DNA of 19,373 bases from Ruminococcaceae bacterium UBA2857 (lineage in GTDB: Bacteria > Bacillota > Clostridia > Oscillospirales > Acutalibacteraceae), in NCBI GenBank assembly GCA_002350705.1, contig DEFH01000022.1, positions 45,205-64,577 of the forward strand, read 5' to 3'. Below are positions 1 through 5,594 of this stretch, piece by piece. Made by a program: the position numbers and the translations under genes. A model generated the notes under the pieces. That model searched no databases and was not told the origin of the DNA. It saw only the letters and a program-made list of their open reading frames with translations. Numbering within the stretch: the first letter of the stretch is position 1; each line of letters begins with the position of its first letter.

Positions 1-442
1 GAATTTCTTCCTGTATAACAGGTACTTCTTCCTGTATAACAGGTGCTTCTTCCTGCGGAGTACTGTCTGCATATTCTAAACGCATGATATATCTATCCCC
101 TGACGGTACAAATTCCATTCCCAAAAAGGTACTGTCAAAAGGATAACGGTTTTCTTCTTTTTTGGTGGCACTGCGAACAAGTAAGATACTCTTTTCCGAA
201 AGTTCCTTCGACAAAGCAGGAACTGCTTTCAGAGTCCCGTCAATGGAAATCGGTCTTATGGTGAGCGTTTCTCCGTCCACACTCTCCGACATATTGAAAT
301 TGCCGTATACACGCACTCTGCCCATAGCATTATGTATCTGTGTGGCATAATTTTCAATCGTACCGTCATTCAGCTGTACGGCAAGTGTCATATTGCCCGA
401 CAGCAGTTCTTTCAGAACATTTAATTTAACGGTATCTCTCAC
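1..442 (-). CDS. Unrecognised protein, 5' part only (runs off the left edge)
   Basis: An open frame begins at a GTG (440-442) with a GGAGG site at 448-452, five bases upstream, and stays open to base 1 (147 codons). No ATG start competes. The N-terminus reads MRDTVKLNVLKELLSG, followed by alternating hydrophobic and polar stretches that look like a beta-rich domain (residues ~1-130), including IENYATQIHN and LGMEFVPSGDRYIMRLEYAD. It then enters a repeat-rich acidic linker of P-V-I-Q-E-E units. No signal peptide or membrane segment is visible. I do not recognise the family. The start is only 13 bases beyond the radical SAM stop, so it is probably translationally coupled to it and belongs to the TerD operon. 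A role in the same stress response is inferred only from position. The C-terminal domain, which may define its function, lies outside the window. Confidence 0.8.
   Translation of the reverse strand, partial: MRDTVKLNVLKELLSGNMTLAVQLNDGTIENYATQIHNAMGRVRVYGNFNMSESVDGETLTIRPISIDGTLKAVPALSKELSEKSILLVRSATKKEENRYPFDSTFLGMEFVPSGDRYIMRLEYADSTPQEEAPVIQEEVPVIQEEI
5..46 (-). repeat. Two tandem 21-bp repeats coding for a (V/A)PVIQEE linker
   Basis: Two copies, 5-25 and 26-46, differ at one base (a/g in the last triplet). A partial third copy starts at 47. On the minus strand they encode seven-residue units ending in Q-E-E within the partial gene. The near-identity at DNA level suggests recent expansion, possibly variable in length between strains. 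The array may continue beyond base 1. Confidence 0.85.
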
Positions 443-455
443 AAATACCTCCGAC

Positions 456-1118
456 TCAAAAATCACTGATAATCCCTCCCGATTTTTCTTTGACTTTCTT
501 CCATATATCAAGCACTCTGCCTGATGGTACGCCTATCAAAGTAACTTTATCCTTTGTAAATTTGATTTCCGCCCGTCTTTTGGGGGCAGCATAATATTCC
601 TGTCCGACAGTCTTGTATCTTTCGGAAAGATAGTGCAGTCTTTGATTGGACGAACCGATATAAGCTCTGCCGTCATCCAGTTCTTTGATATATCTGCCGT
701 CAATCAGTATATCCGTCATATTCAGCAACTTCCGGCAAGCTGTGTTCTCCTGCAGTTCCTCCTGCGTAAATCCCGAATATATAATGACTCCCGTATCTCT
801 GACACGCCTGATTTTCACAATTAATTCTGACAGTGCCTCTGCCTGCAAAAAAGGCTCCCCTCCGCTAATCGTAATCCCCTCGACATCACAGGAAAGTATC
901 CTTTCCGCCAGTTCTGCAACAGACATCTCTGTATAAGCACCATTTTTGGTATTCTCCGCAAGGCATCCCTCACAGTCAAAACAACATCCGTGAACCCATA
1001 TAACAAAACGTCTGTACGGTCCCAGCAATTCTGTATTTTCTTCGGTGTGCGACACCAAAAGGATATTTTGCTTCAACAGCAATCCTGCCTGTTCCGACAT
1101 TCTCTTATAAAAATTCAT
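456..1118 (-). CDS. NrdG-like radical SAM activase (4Fe-4S single-cluster protein) of the TerD operon
   Basis: A 220-residue radical SAM protein resembling the anaerobic ribonucleotide reductase and pyruvate formate-lyase activating enzymes. The cluster-binding motif CX3CX2C is at C45, C49 and C52 (context HGCCFDCEGC). The SAM-binding GGEP is at 86-89. An NrdG-like SGFTQEEL is at 115-122 and a DGRYI...GSSNQR segment at 140-160. I chose the ATG at 1116-1118 because a GGAGAG site lies four bases upstream. A longer reading to 1190 would start inside a 7-bp repeat and add residues of no family character. No nrdD or pfl partner is visible, and the gene lies between terD genes and the edge gene. 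It probably activates a dedicated glycyl-radical or other target of the Ter system, not the housekeeping reductase. The fold assignment is firm; the substrate is unknown. Confidence 0.88.
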   Translation of the reverse strand: MNFYKRMSEQAGLLLKQNILLVSHTEENTELLGPYRRFVIWVHGCCFDCEGCLAENTKNGAYTEMSVAELAERILSCDVEGITISGGEPFLQAEALSELIVKIRRVRDTGVIIYSGFTQEELQENTACRKLLNMTDILIDGRYIKELDDGRAYIGSSNQRLHYLSERYKTVGQEYYAAPKRRAEIKFTKDKVTLIGVPSGRVLDIWKKVKEKSGGIISDF

Positions 1119-1142
1119 GTTTCTCTCCATCCAAAACCAAAC

Positions 1143-1197
1143 AGAGAGTGAAAAGTGGGATTTTGAACAACTCCACTCTCCACTCTCCACACTCTCT
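1143..1197. repeat. 7-bp tandem repeat (CCACTCT) inside an imperfect inverted repeat
   Basis: The spacer between the terD stop (1198) and the radical SAM start holds two full CCACTCT units (1173-1186) plus a decayed third. These are enclosed by perfect 8-bp arms AGAGAGTG (1143-1150) and CACTCTCT (1190-1197). An inner GTGG/CCAC pairing can extend the stem. The minus-strand transcript would form a hairpin directly after the terD stop, but without a terminal U-run. It could be a processing or attenuation site lowering expression of the downstream genes, or just a local slippage repeat. Function is not established. Confidence 0.6.
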
Positions 1198-1791
1198 TTA
1201 TCCTATATCTACACCATACGCACGACAAAGAGCTTCCAAACCGCCGCGATAGCCTGCCGCTACAGCGTTGAAACGCCATTCTCCGTTCTTGCGGTAGATT
1301 TCACAGACAACCAGTGATGTTTCGATTGAAAACTCTTCTTCCAAGTCAAACTGAAGAATCGTTTCCCCGTCGGGAGCGTCTGCATAGTCCAGTTTTGCCA
1401 CTCTGACATAAGCATTGGAAACCTGTCCGAAATTCTGATGACGGACATCCGCTTCATGTATGGTTACTGTAATCGCAATTTTTTCGATTTCAGGCGGTAT
1501 TTTGGTGAAGTCAATGTAAATCTGCTCATCATCACCGCCGTCACTGTTGCCGCCCGTGGTATCGTCCCCCATGGATCTTACCGCACCATCACGTGTTTCC
1601 AGATTGTTGTAAAAAACAAAATCCTCGTCACGCAGGACTTTTCCGTCTTTGCCCAGAAGAAATGCTGACGCATCCAAGTCAAAGTCGTAACCGCCGTCAT
1701 ATCTGTTGGAGTCCCAGCCCAGACCGATCAATGCATACTGCATGGAATTGCCCAAGCCTACTCTTTGTCCCTTTTGAAGACTTACTGCCAT
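1198..1791 (-). CDS. TerD family protein (type A, downstream copy)
   Basis: This 197-residue protein covers one complete TerD domain, a cytoplasmic calcium-binding beta-sandwich fold of the tellurite/stress-response (Ter) systems. Diagnostic parts are the start MAVSLQKGQRVGLG, the GLGWD core near residue 23, the acidic YDFDLDASAFLL strand, GDDTTGG...GDDEQI around 75-90 (acidic residues expected to bind Ca2+) and a C-terminal GEWRFNAVAAGYRGGL. The start ATG has a GAGG site nine bases upstream. By eye about four in five residues match the copy at 2453-3043. It sits 23 bases after the preceding terD and is the last of four terD genes in the operon. TerD proteins act as assembling sensors at or near the membrane with TerC-like partners; none is in view. 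No damage is seen. Confidence 0.95.
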   Translation of the reverse strand: MAVSLQKGQRVGLGNSMQYALIGLGWDSNRYDGGYDFDLDASAFLLGKDGKVLRDEDFVFYNNLETRDGAVRSMGDDTTGGNSDGGDDEQIYIDFTKIPPEIEKIAITVTIHEADVRHQNFGQVSNAYVRVAKLDYADAPDGETILQFDLEEEFSIETSLVVCEIYRKNGEWRFNAVAAGYRGGLEALCRAYGVDIG

Positions 1792-1814
1792 GATTCATTA
1801 CCTCATTTCCTGTA

Positions 1815-2429
1815 TTATGATTTCTGCCATACGTTCATCGGAAGACCGTATTTTTCTGCAAGCTGATCCACTGCCCATATTTTCATCGGCTGACCGATCG
1901 CATTGAATTTCCATTCCCCGTTTTTGCGGTAGAGTTCTCCGAACACCATAGAACTCATACCGTTGAAATCCTCGGAAGAAAGATTATAGATACAAAGTTC
2001 TTTATTGGTCTGAGCGTCAAACACTCTGATAAATGCATTTTTAATCATACCGAAATGCTGATTTCTCTGTGTTGCCTGATAGATACTGACAAGTATCACA
2101 ACTCTCTCATACTCAGGCGGAAGATTTGCCAGATCAACTATAATCTGTTCGTCATCACCGTCTCCGCCTCCTGTCAGATTGTCGCCATTATGGATCACAC
2201 AGCCTGTTTTATGTGTAAGATTATTAAAAAATATCACATCATTTCTTTTTCCGATACGACCATTTTTATCTAAAAGAAACGCCATTGCATCACAGTCGAT
2301 ATCCTGCACACCCCAATTAAAAAGACCTTTTTTGACTTCATCCCAGCCCAAACCGACAACCACTTTTTTCAATCCGGCATTGCCTTTGGTAAGGTCAACC
2401 TTTTGTCCTTTTTTGAGACTGACACTCAT
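1815..2429 (-). CDS. TerD family protein (type B, downstream copy)
   Basis: A 204-residue single-domain TerD protein. It opens with MSVSLKKGQKVDLTKGN, has GLGWDE near residue 26, the DIDCDAMAFLL strand and the GDNLTGGGDGDDEQI acidic calcium-binding loop. The C-terminal half carries YNLSSEDFNG and GELYRKNGEWKFNAIGQP, typical of the family. It differs from the type A copies in the N-terminal signature and in an IYQA-type strand, so A and B may form hetero-assemblies. By eye roughly 70 percent of positions match the type B copy at 3069-3689. It is cotranscribed with its neighbours (23-base gaps on both sides). All core motifs are intact. Confidence 0.95.
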   Translation of the reverse strand: MSVSLKKGQKVDLTKGNAGLKKVVVGLGWDEVKKGLFNWGVQDIDCDAMAFLLDKNGRIGKRNDVIFFNNLTHKTGCVIHNGDNLTGGGDGDDEQIIVDLANLPPEYERVVILVSIYQATQRNQHFGMIKNAFIRVFDAQTNKELCIYNLSSEDFNGMSSMVFGELYRKNGEWKFNAIGQPMKIWAVDQLAEKYGLPMNVWQKS

Positions 2430-2452
2430 GCTGTTTCACCCTGCTTTCCTGC

Positions 2453-3043
2453 TCAGATATTGACACCGTAAGCGTTACACAGTGCTTCCAGACCGCCTCT
2501 GTAGCCTGCTGCCAATGCATTGAATTTCCATTCACCGCTCTTTTTGTAAATTTCGCAGACAACGAGAGAGGTCTCTATGGAGAATTCTTCTTCCAGGTCA
2601 AACTGTATCATTGTTTCGCCCTGTGTATCAAACTCGTTGTCAATTTTCAGCACACGCACATAGGCATTGGAAACCTGTCCGAAATTCTGACGACGTGCCT
2701 CCGCCTCATGGATGGTAACGGTGATAGCGATTTTTTCGACTTCCGGAGGAAGCTTTGTAAAGTCAATGAAAATCTGCTCGTCATCTCCCCGGTCACTGCC
2801 GCCGCCCGTGGTATCGTCACCCATGGATTTGACAGCACCGTTTCTGGATTCGGGATTGTTATAGAAGATAAAATCTTCGTCACACATTACTTTGCCGTCC
2901 GCACCCAGCAGAAATGCAGATGCATCCAAGTCAAAATCATAGCCGCCGTCATAGCGGTTGGAGTCCCATCCCAAGCCGATCAATGCCATTTTCATCGAAT
3001 TGCCTAAACCTACTCTTTGTCCTTTTTGAAGATTTACTGCCAT
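2453..3043 (-). CDS. TerD family protein (type A, upstream copy)
   Basis: A 196-residue TerD domain protein, the paralogue of the gene at 1198-1791. It has the same MAV-LQKGQRVGLGNSM start, GLGWDSNRYDGGYDFDLDAS core and GDDTTGG...GDDEQIFIDF calcium-binding loop. It ends AGYRGGLEALCNAYGVNI. Differences from its twin cluster in the loop near residues 132-142 (after KID/KLD) and at surface positions, as expected when the fold is under selection. It lies 25 bases after the type B gene at 3069 and shares with its twin an identical start-site spacer. The likely role is a component of the Ter stress-sensing assembly; its specific ligand or stress is unknown. Confidence 0.95.
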   Translation of the reverse strand: MAVNLQKGQRVGLGNSMKMALIGLGWDSNRYDGGYDFDLDASAFLLGADGKVMCDEDFIFYNNPESRNGAVKSMGDDTTGGGSDRGDDEQIFIDFTKLPPEVEKIAITVTIHEAEARRQNFGQVSNAYVRVLKIDNEFDTQGETMIQFDLEEEFSIETSLVVCEIYKKSGEWKFNALAAGYRGGLEALCNAYGVNI

Positions 3044-3068
3044 GATTCATTACCTCATTTCTGATATT

Positions 3069-3689
3069 TTAGTTCCACACACTGCGTGGAAGATTGTAAC
3101 GTTCCGCAAGCTGGTCAACCGACCAAAGGTTGAGGGGCTGACCGATGGCATTGAATTTCCACTCTCCGTTTTTGCGGTAGAGTTCTCCGAACACCATGGA
3201 GCAGGCTCCCTCATAATCCTCTGAGGAAAGATTATAAATACACATTTCCTTATTGGTATCAGCGTCAACGATACGAATAAATGCATTCCGTATCATACCG
3301 AAATGCTGACGGCGTTCCTTTGCCTGATAGATACTGACAAGAAATACAACTCTTTCATACTGAGAGGGCAGTCTTGACAGTTCCACCATGATTTGTTCAT
3401 CATCACCGGAACCGCCTCCCGTGAGGTTATCTCCTCTGTGAATAACACATCCGCTGATATGGTTGAGGTTGTTAAAAAACACCACATCATTTCTTTGAGA
3501 CAGATTGCCGTTGCCGTCCAGAACAAATGCCATTGCATCGCAGTCAAAGTCATAGACATGCTGTCTGCTTTTAAACAGTCCCGCTCCCTTGCTTGCCTCG
3601 TCCCAGCCGAGACCTACCATTACTCGTTTCAATGCCGAGTTGCCTTTTGTCAGATCGACTTTCTGACCTTTTTTCAGACTCACACTCAT
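3069..3689 (-). CDS. TerD family protein (type B, upstream copy, first gene of the operon)
   Basis: A 206-residue TerD protein starting MSVSLKKGQKVDLTKGN. It has GLGWDE near residue 26, a short insertion (KGAGLFKSRQHVY) before the DFDCDAMAFVL strand, and the GDNLTGGGSGDDEQI acidic loop. I place the start at the ATG 3687-3689 because the type B twin begins at the same residue. An in-frame TTG two codons upstream (3693-3695) is closer to the GAGG site and is a real alternative. As the first gene behind the consensus promoter at 3840-3868, it should be the most highly expressed member. The insertion relative to the twin is the main structural difference. The family assignment is secure. Confidence 0.95.
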   Translation of the reverse strand: MSVSLKKGQKVDLTKGNSALKRVMVGLGWDEASKGAGLFKSRQHVYDFDCDAMAFVLDGNGNLSQRNDVVFFNNLNHISGCVIHRGDNLTGGGSGDDEQIMVELSRLPSQYERVVFLVSIYQAKERRQHFGMIRNAFIRIVDADTNKEMCIYNLSSEDYEGACSMVFGELYRKNGEWKFNAIGQPLNLWSVDQLAERYNLPRSVWN

Positions 3690-3833
3690 AATCAAGTTTC
3701 CTCGCTTTCCGTTTCAAATAGAAAATGGTTTTATTTCATTCCATTCAGCCCTTGGAAAAGAGCTATTTTGTGACAAAAAACATATTTTGCAAGTTTTTTA
3801 AACGCAAAAATTAGAAATACTCACCTTTTATTT
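3690..3833 (-). other. Long 5' leader of the terD operon
   Basis: About 140 untranslated bases separate the expected transcription start (near 3833) from the first terD codon. The leader is A/T-rich. It contains a 7-bp hairpin (3747-3753 with 3758-3764, one G-U pair on the minus-strand RNA) but no U-run, so it is not a terminator. No known riboswitch was recognised. A nine-codon frame (GTG ... TAA) near the 5' end lies over the palindrome and is probably chance. Confidence 0.45.
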
Positions 3834-3838
3834 CTAAT
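3810..3838 (-). promoter_or_regulatory. Palindromic operator candidate at the terD operon transcription start
   Basis: Perfect inverted repeat of 10-base arms ATTAGAAATA (3810-3819) and TATTTCTAAT (3829-3838) around a 9-base centre. It starts one base after the -10 box and spans the expected start site, a classical repressor position. A transcript beginning near 3833 would lack part of one arm, so a DNA operator fits better than an RNA hairpin. The neighbouring Xre regulator is the obvious candidate ligand (inference). Confidence 0.6.
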
Positions 3839-3839
3839 A

Positions 3840-3868
3840 ATTATACAGAATATTGTTGAATTTGTCAA
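3840..3868 (-). promoter_or_regulatory. SigA consensus promoter of the terD operon
   Basis: On the minus strand TTGACA (3863-3868) and TATAAT (3840-3845) are separated by 17 bases: both hexamers are exact consensus with optimal spacing. It points at the four terD genes. A promoter this strong next to a palindrome implies the operon is held off by a repressor under normal conditions. Confidence 0.9.
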
Positions 3869-3877
3869 TACAGGCAT

Positions 3878-3906
3878 AACAACAAAACCGTCTGCAAAAC
3901 AGGCGG
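3878..3906 (-). terminator. Possible terminator after the Xre regulator gene
   Basis: Minus-strand hairpin CCGCCTG/CAGACGG (3888-3906, five-base loop, one C-A mismatch) followed by a T-rich TTTTGTTGTT run. It sits 33 bases beyond the regulator stop and just before the terD promoter, so it would keep the two units separate. The mismatch and interrupted T-run make it moderate at best. Confidence 0.45.
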
Positions 3907-3939
3907 CTGACACTTTTTTCGGTGAGAACAGCGAAAAAA

Positions 3940-4173
3940 TTATTCTTCGTACTTGATAATATCACTGGGAGAGCAGTCCAGCACATAGCACATTCTTGCC
4001 AGCACATCCAAATCGAGCCGTTCCACCTCGTCATGATACCATTTGTTAATGACTTCAAAGCGTGTATTGGTAGAAATGGAAAGCTGATTTCTTGTAATAT
4101 TCTGACGCTCCATCATTTCCTTTAAGTGTATGTGTATCTTTCCATAGTCATTGATAACGAATACCGATTTCAT
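3940..4173 (-). CDS. Small Xre/Cro-type helix-turn-helix regulator
   Basis: A 77-residue protein consisting almost entirely of a Cro/C1-type DNA-binding domain. Helices are seen around HLKEMMERQNITRNQLS (16-32), the recognition helix region STNTRFEVINKWYHDE (34-49) and LDVLARMCYVLDCSPSDII (55-73), the usual five-helix Xre pattern ending in L-x-C-x-P-x-D-I. A GAGGTG site lies five bases before the ATG. There is no sensor domain, so any signal must act through another protein or on its own stability. It lies upstream of the terD promoter on the same strand. Repression of the terD operon at the 3810-3838 palindrome is an attractive inference but not shown. Confidence 0.88.
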   Translation of the reverse strand: MKSVFVINDYGKIHIHLKEMMERQNITRNQLSISTNTRFEVINKWYHDEVERLDLDVLARMCYVLDCSPSDIIKYEE

Positions 4174-4254
4174 AGTAACACCTCTGTTTTATTCTACATT
4201 AAAAGATACTTTGTTTTCATTTACACTTAAATCGTTTTATTTTTTTAATAATTG

Positions 4255-4283
4255 TTGAAAAATAAAATAAAATATGGTACTAT
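4255..4283 (+). promoter_or_regulatory. Promoter of the SLOG-thrH unit
   Basis: TTGAAA (4255-4260), 17-base A/T-rich spacer, TACTAT (4278-4283), about 34 bases before the SLOG start codon. Four of six bases match consensus in each hexamer, or close to it, with optimal spacing. Confidence 0.6.
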
Positions 4284-4317
4284 ATAGATAGTTATTAATT
4301 ATAAGGAGGTATATTTT

Positions 4318-4848
4318 ATGTATACAGTCAGCTTTTTCGGACACAGAGAGGTCTTTGGTCATGCAGATGTCATGAAAAAATTACAGGCGGCTGTCAGTGA
4401 AATCATGCAAGAACATGATGAAATCCTGTTTTTTGTCGGCAGAAACGTTGATTTTGACAAAATGACCGCACAGGCTGTTCGCAATGCCATTGACACAAAT
4501 GTGAATAATAAAAACTATGTTCTCAGACTTGTCCTCCCCTATGAAACCGCTGAATTCAAACATCATCTTCGGGAATTGCAGCAAATCTATGATGAAATCA
4601 CTGTATACGAACCCTCCAAAAAAGCTCACTTCAAAGCCGCTGTCCAAATTCGCAACAGATTCATGATTGACACCTCCGATATGATTGTATGTTATATTCT
4701 TCACGCAAAAGGCGGGGCTTATCAGTCCGTCAGCTATGCCGAAAAGCAAAATAAAAAAAATCTCGAATCTTGCCGGATAAATATTCAAAAATCTCTGTTC
4801 AATTTTTCGGGAATATGCTATAATATGGTCAGGCATTCTGCCTATTAA
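4318..4848 (+). CDS. SLOG-domain protein (YpsA/DUF1273-like), probable frameshifted 3' end
   Basis: A 176-residue reading frame with a strong AAGGAGG site eight bases before its ATG. The start MYTVSFFGHREVF, the FVGRNVDFD turn near residue 39-47, and RNRFMIDTSDMIVCYILHAKGGAYQSVSYAEKQ (112-144) are those of the SLOG Rossmann-like family, whose members bind nucleotides or nucleotide-derived ligands. The specific ligand here is unknown. After EKQNKK the reading frame continues 27 residues with no family character. An A8 run at 4753-4760 is the suspect: with one A fewer the end would read N-K-K-I-S-N-L-A-G and stop at 4780, the short hydrophobic ending I expect for this family. It is followed by thrH after 23 bases. 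Confidence 0.85.
   Translation: MYTVSFFGHREVFGHADVMKKLQAAVSEIMQEHDEILFFVGRNVDFDKMTAQAVRNAIDTNVNNKNYVLRLVLPYETAEFKHHLRELQQIYDEITVYEPSKKAHFKAAVQIRNRFMIDTSDMIVCYILHAKGGAYQSVSYAEKQNKKNLESCRINIQKSLFNFSGICYNMVRHSAY
4816..4824 (+). promoter_or_regulatory. Extended -10 promoter candidate for thrH
   Basis: TGCTATAAT (extended TGn plus perfect TATAAT) lies 47 bases before the thrH start, inside the present 3' end of the SLOG frame but outside it if that frame truly ends at 4780. The -35 region is weak, as is usual for extended -10 promoters. Confidence 0.5.
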
Positions 4849-4871
4849 ACATGAAAAGGAGATTTTTTGAA

Positions 4872-5474
4872 ATGGAAATTGTTTGTTTGGATCTTGAGGG
4901 TGTTCTTGTACCTGAAATCTGGATCGCTTTTTCACAGGCGAGCGGAATTCCCGAACTTAAAAAAACAACCCGTGACGAACCCGATTATGACAAGCTGATG
5001 AACTGGCGTTTGGGTGTCCTCAAAGAACACGGACTCGGTCTGAAAGAAATTCAGGACACGATTGAAAAAATTGATCCTATCCCCGGTGCAAGAGAATTTC
5101 TGGATGAACTCCGTTCTCTGACACAGGTTATCATTATCAGCGACACTTTCACACAGTTTGCAAAGCCTCTGATGAAAAAACTCGGCTGGCCTACCATCTT
5201 CTGCAACTCTCTCGAAGTCGCTGAAAACGGTGAAATTACAGGCTTTAAAATGCGTATCGAAAACTCAAAATATACTACCGTGAAGGCTCTCCAGTCGATC
5301 GGCTATGACACTATCGCCAGCGGTGACAGCTACAATGACCTCGGTATGATCAAGGCAAGCAAAGCTGGCTTCCTTTTCAAGAGCACCGACAAAATCAAGG
5401 CTGATAACCCTGAACTTCCTGCCTATGAAACCTACGACGAGCTTCTCGGAGCTATCAAGGCACAGCTTGCCTGA
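4872..5474 (+). CDS. thrH: ThrH: phosphoserine phosphatase / homoserine phosphotransferase
   Basis: A 200-residue HAD-superfamily enzyme matching ThrH closely. Motif I is DLEGVLVPEIW (7-17), with the D-x-E (not D-x-D) typical of ThrH. Motif II is the serine of IISDTFTQ (S90), followed by a lysine (K133 or K138), and motif IV is GDSYND (151-156). The TTRDEPDYDKLM substrate-cap segment is also characteristic. ThrH dephosphorylates phosphoserine and can pass the phosphate to homoserine, linking serine and threonine synthesis in the cytoplasm. The ATG at 4872 is used, with GGAG about ten bases upstream. An in-frame ATG at 4851 precedes the ribosome site and would add seven residues absent from the family. 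Length agrees with ThrH (about 205). No other serine or threonine pathway genes are nearby. A terminator follows. Confidence 0.95.
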   Translation: MEIVCLDLEGVLVPEIWIAFSQASGIPELKKTTRDEPDYDKLMNWRLGVLKEHGLGLKEIQDTIEKIDPIPGAREFLDELRSLTQVIIISDTFTQFAKPLMKKLGWPTIFCNSLEVAENGEITGFKMRIENSKYTTVKALQSIGYDTIASGDSYNDLGMIKASKAGFLFKSTDKIKADNPELPAYETYDELLGAIKAQLA

Positions 5475-5493
5475 AAATCCATATTTTCCAACC

Positions 5494-5529
5494 AAAAAGG
5501 ACAGTTTTAGATGAAATCTGCCCTTTTTT
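5494..5529 (+). terminator. Rho-independent terminator after thrH
   Basis: Stem AAAAAGGACAG (5494-5504) with CTGCCCTTTTT (5518-5528), one A-C mismatch, 13-base loop, and a run of six T at 5524-5529. It lies 20 bases past the thrH stop and just before the next promoter. Confidence 0.75.
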
Positions 5530-5530
5530 G

Positions 5531-5559
5531 TTGACTAATTTTTCAAATCATATTAAAAT
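5531..5559 (+). promoter_or_regulatory. Promoter of the lipoprotein-YcxB unit
   Basis: TTGACT (5531-5536), exactly 17 bases, TAAAAT (5554-5559). Each hexamer matches consensus at five of six positions. The lipoprotein start codon is 36 bases downstream. Confidence 0.8.
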
Positions 5560-5594
5560 AGTGATAGTAATTTTTATTAACGGAGGCTATTTTT

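Larger units (their letters stand above)
1198..3689 (-). repeat. Tandem duplication of a two-gene terD cassette (B-A, B-A)
   Basis: Two units, 3689-2453 and 2429-1198, each hold a type B terD followed by a type A terD in transcription order. The proteins match pairwise (A with A, B with B) much better than A with B. The B-to-A junction is identical at DNA level over 28 bases, 1782-1809 and 3034-3061, including the noncoding spacer and ribosome site. So a pre-existing B-A pair was duplicated as a block and then diverged, mainly at surface loops. Confidence 0.85.

Noticed and set aside
1..46. CRISPR-like direct repeats
   Set aside because: The 21-bp units are contiguous, in frame with a coding sequence and without spacers, so they are a protein linker repeat.
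1119..1190. Upstream start for the radical SAM protein
   Set aside because: The extra 24 residues are encoded by the heptanucleotide repeat and precede the GGAGAG ribosome site used by the ATG at 1118.
3796..3825. Nine-codon leader peptide frame (GTG to TAA) in the terD leader
   Set aside because: No run of a single regulatory codon and no paired terminator or antiterminator; the ribosome-like AAAGG lies in the palindrome centre by chance.
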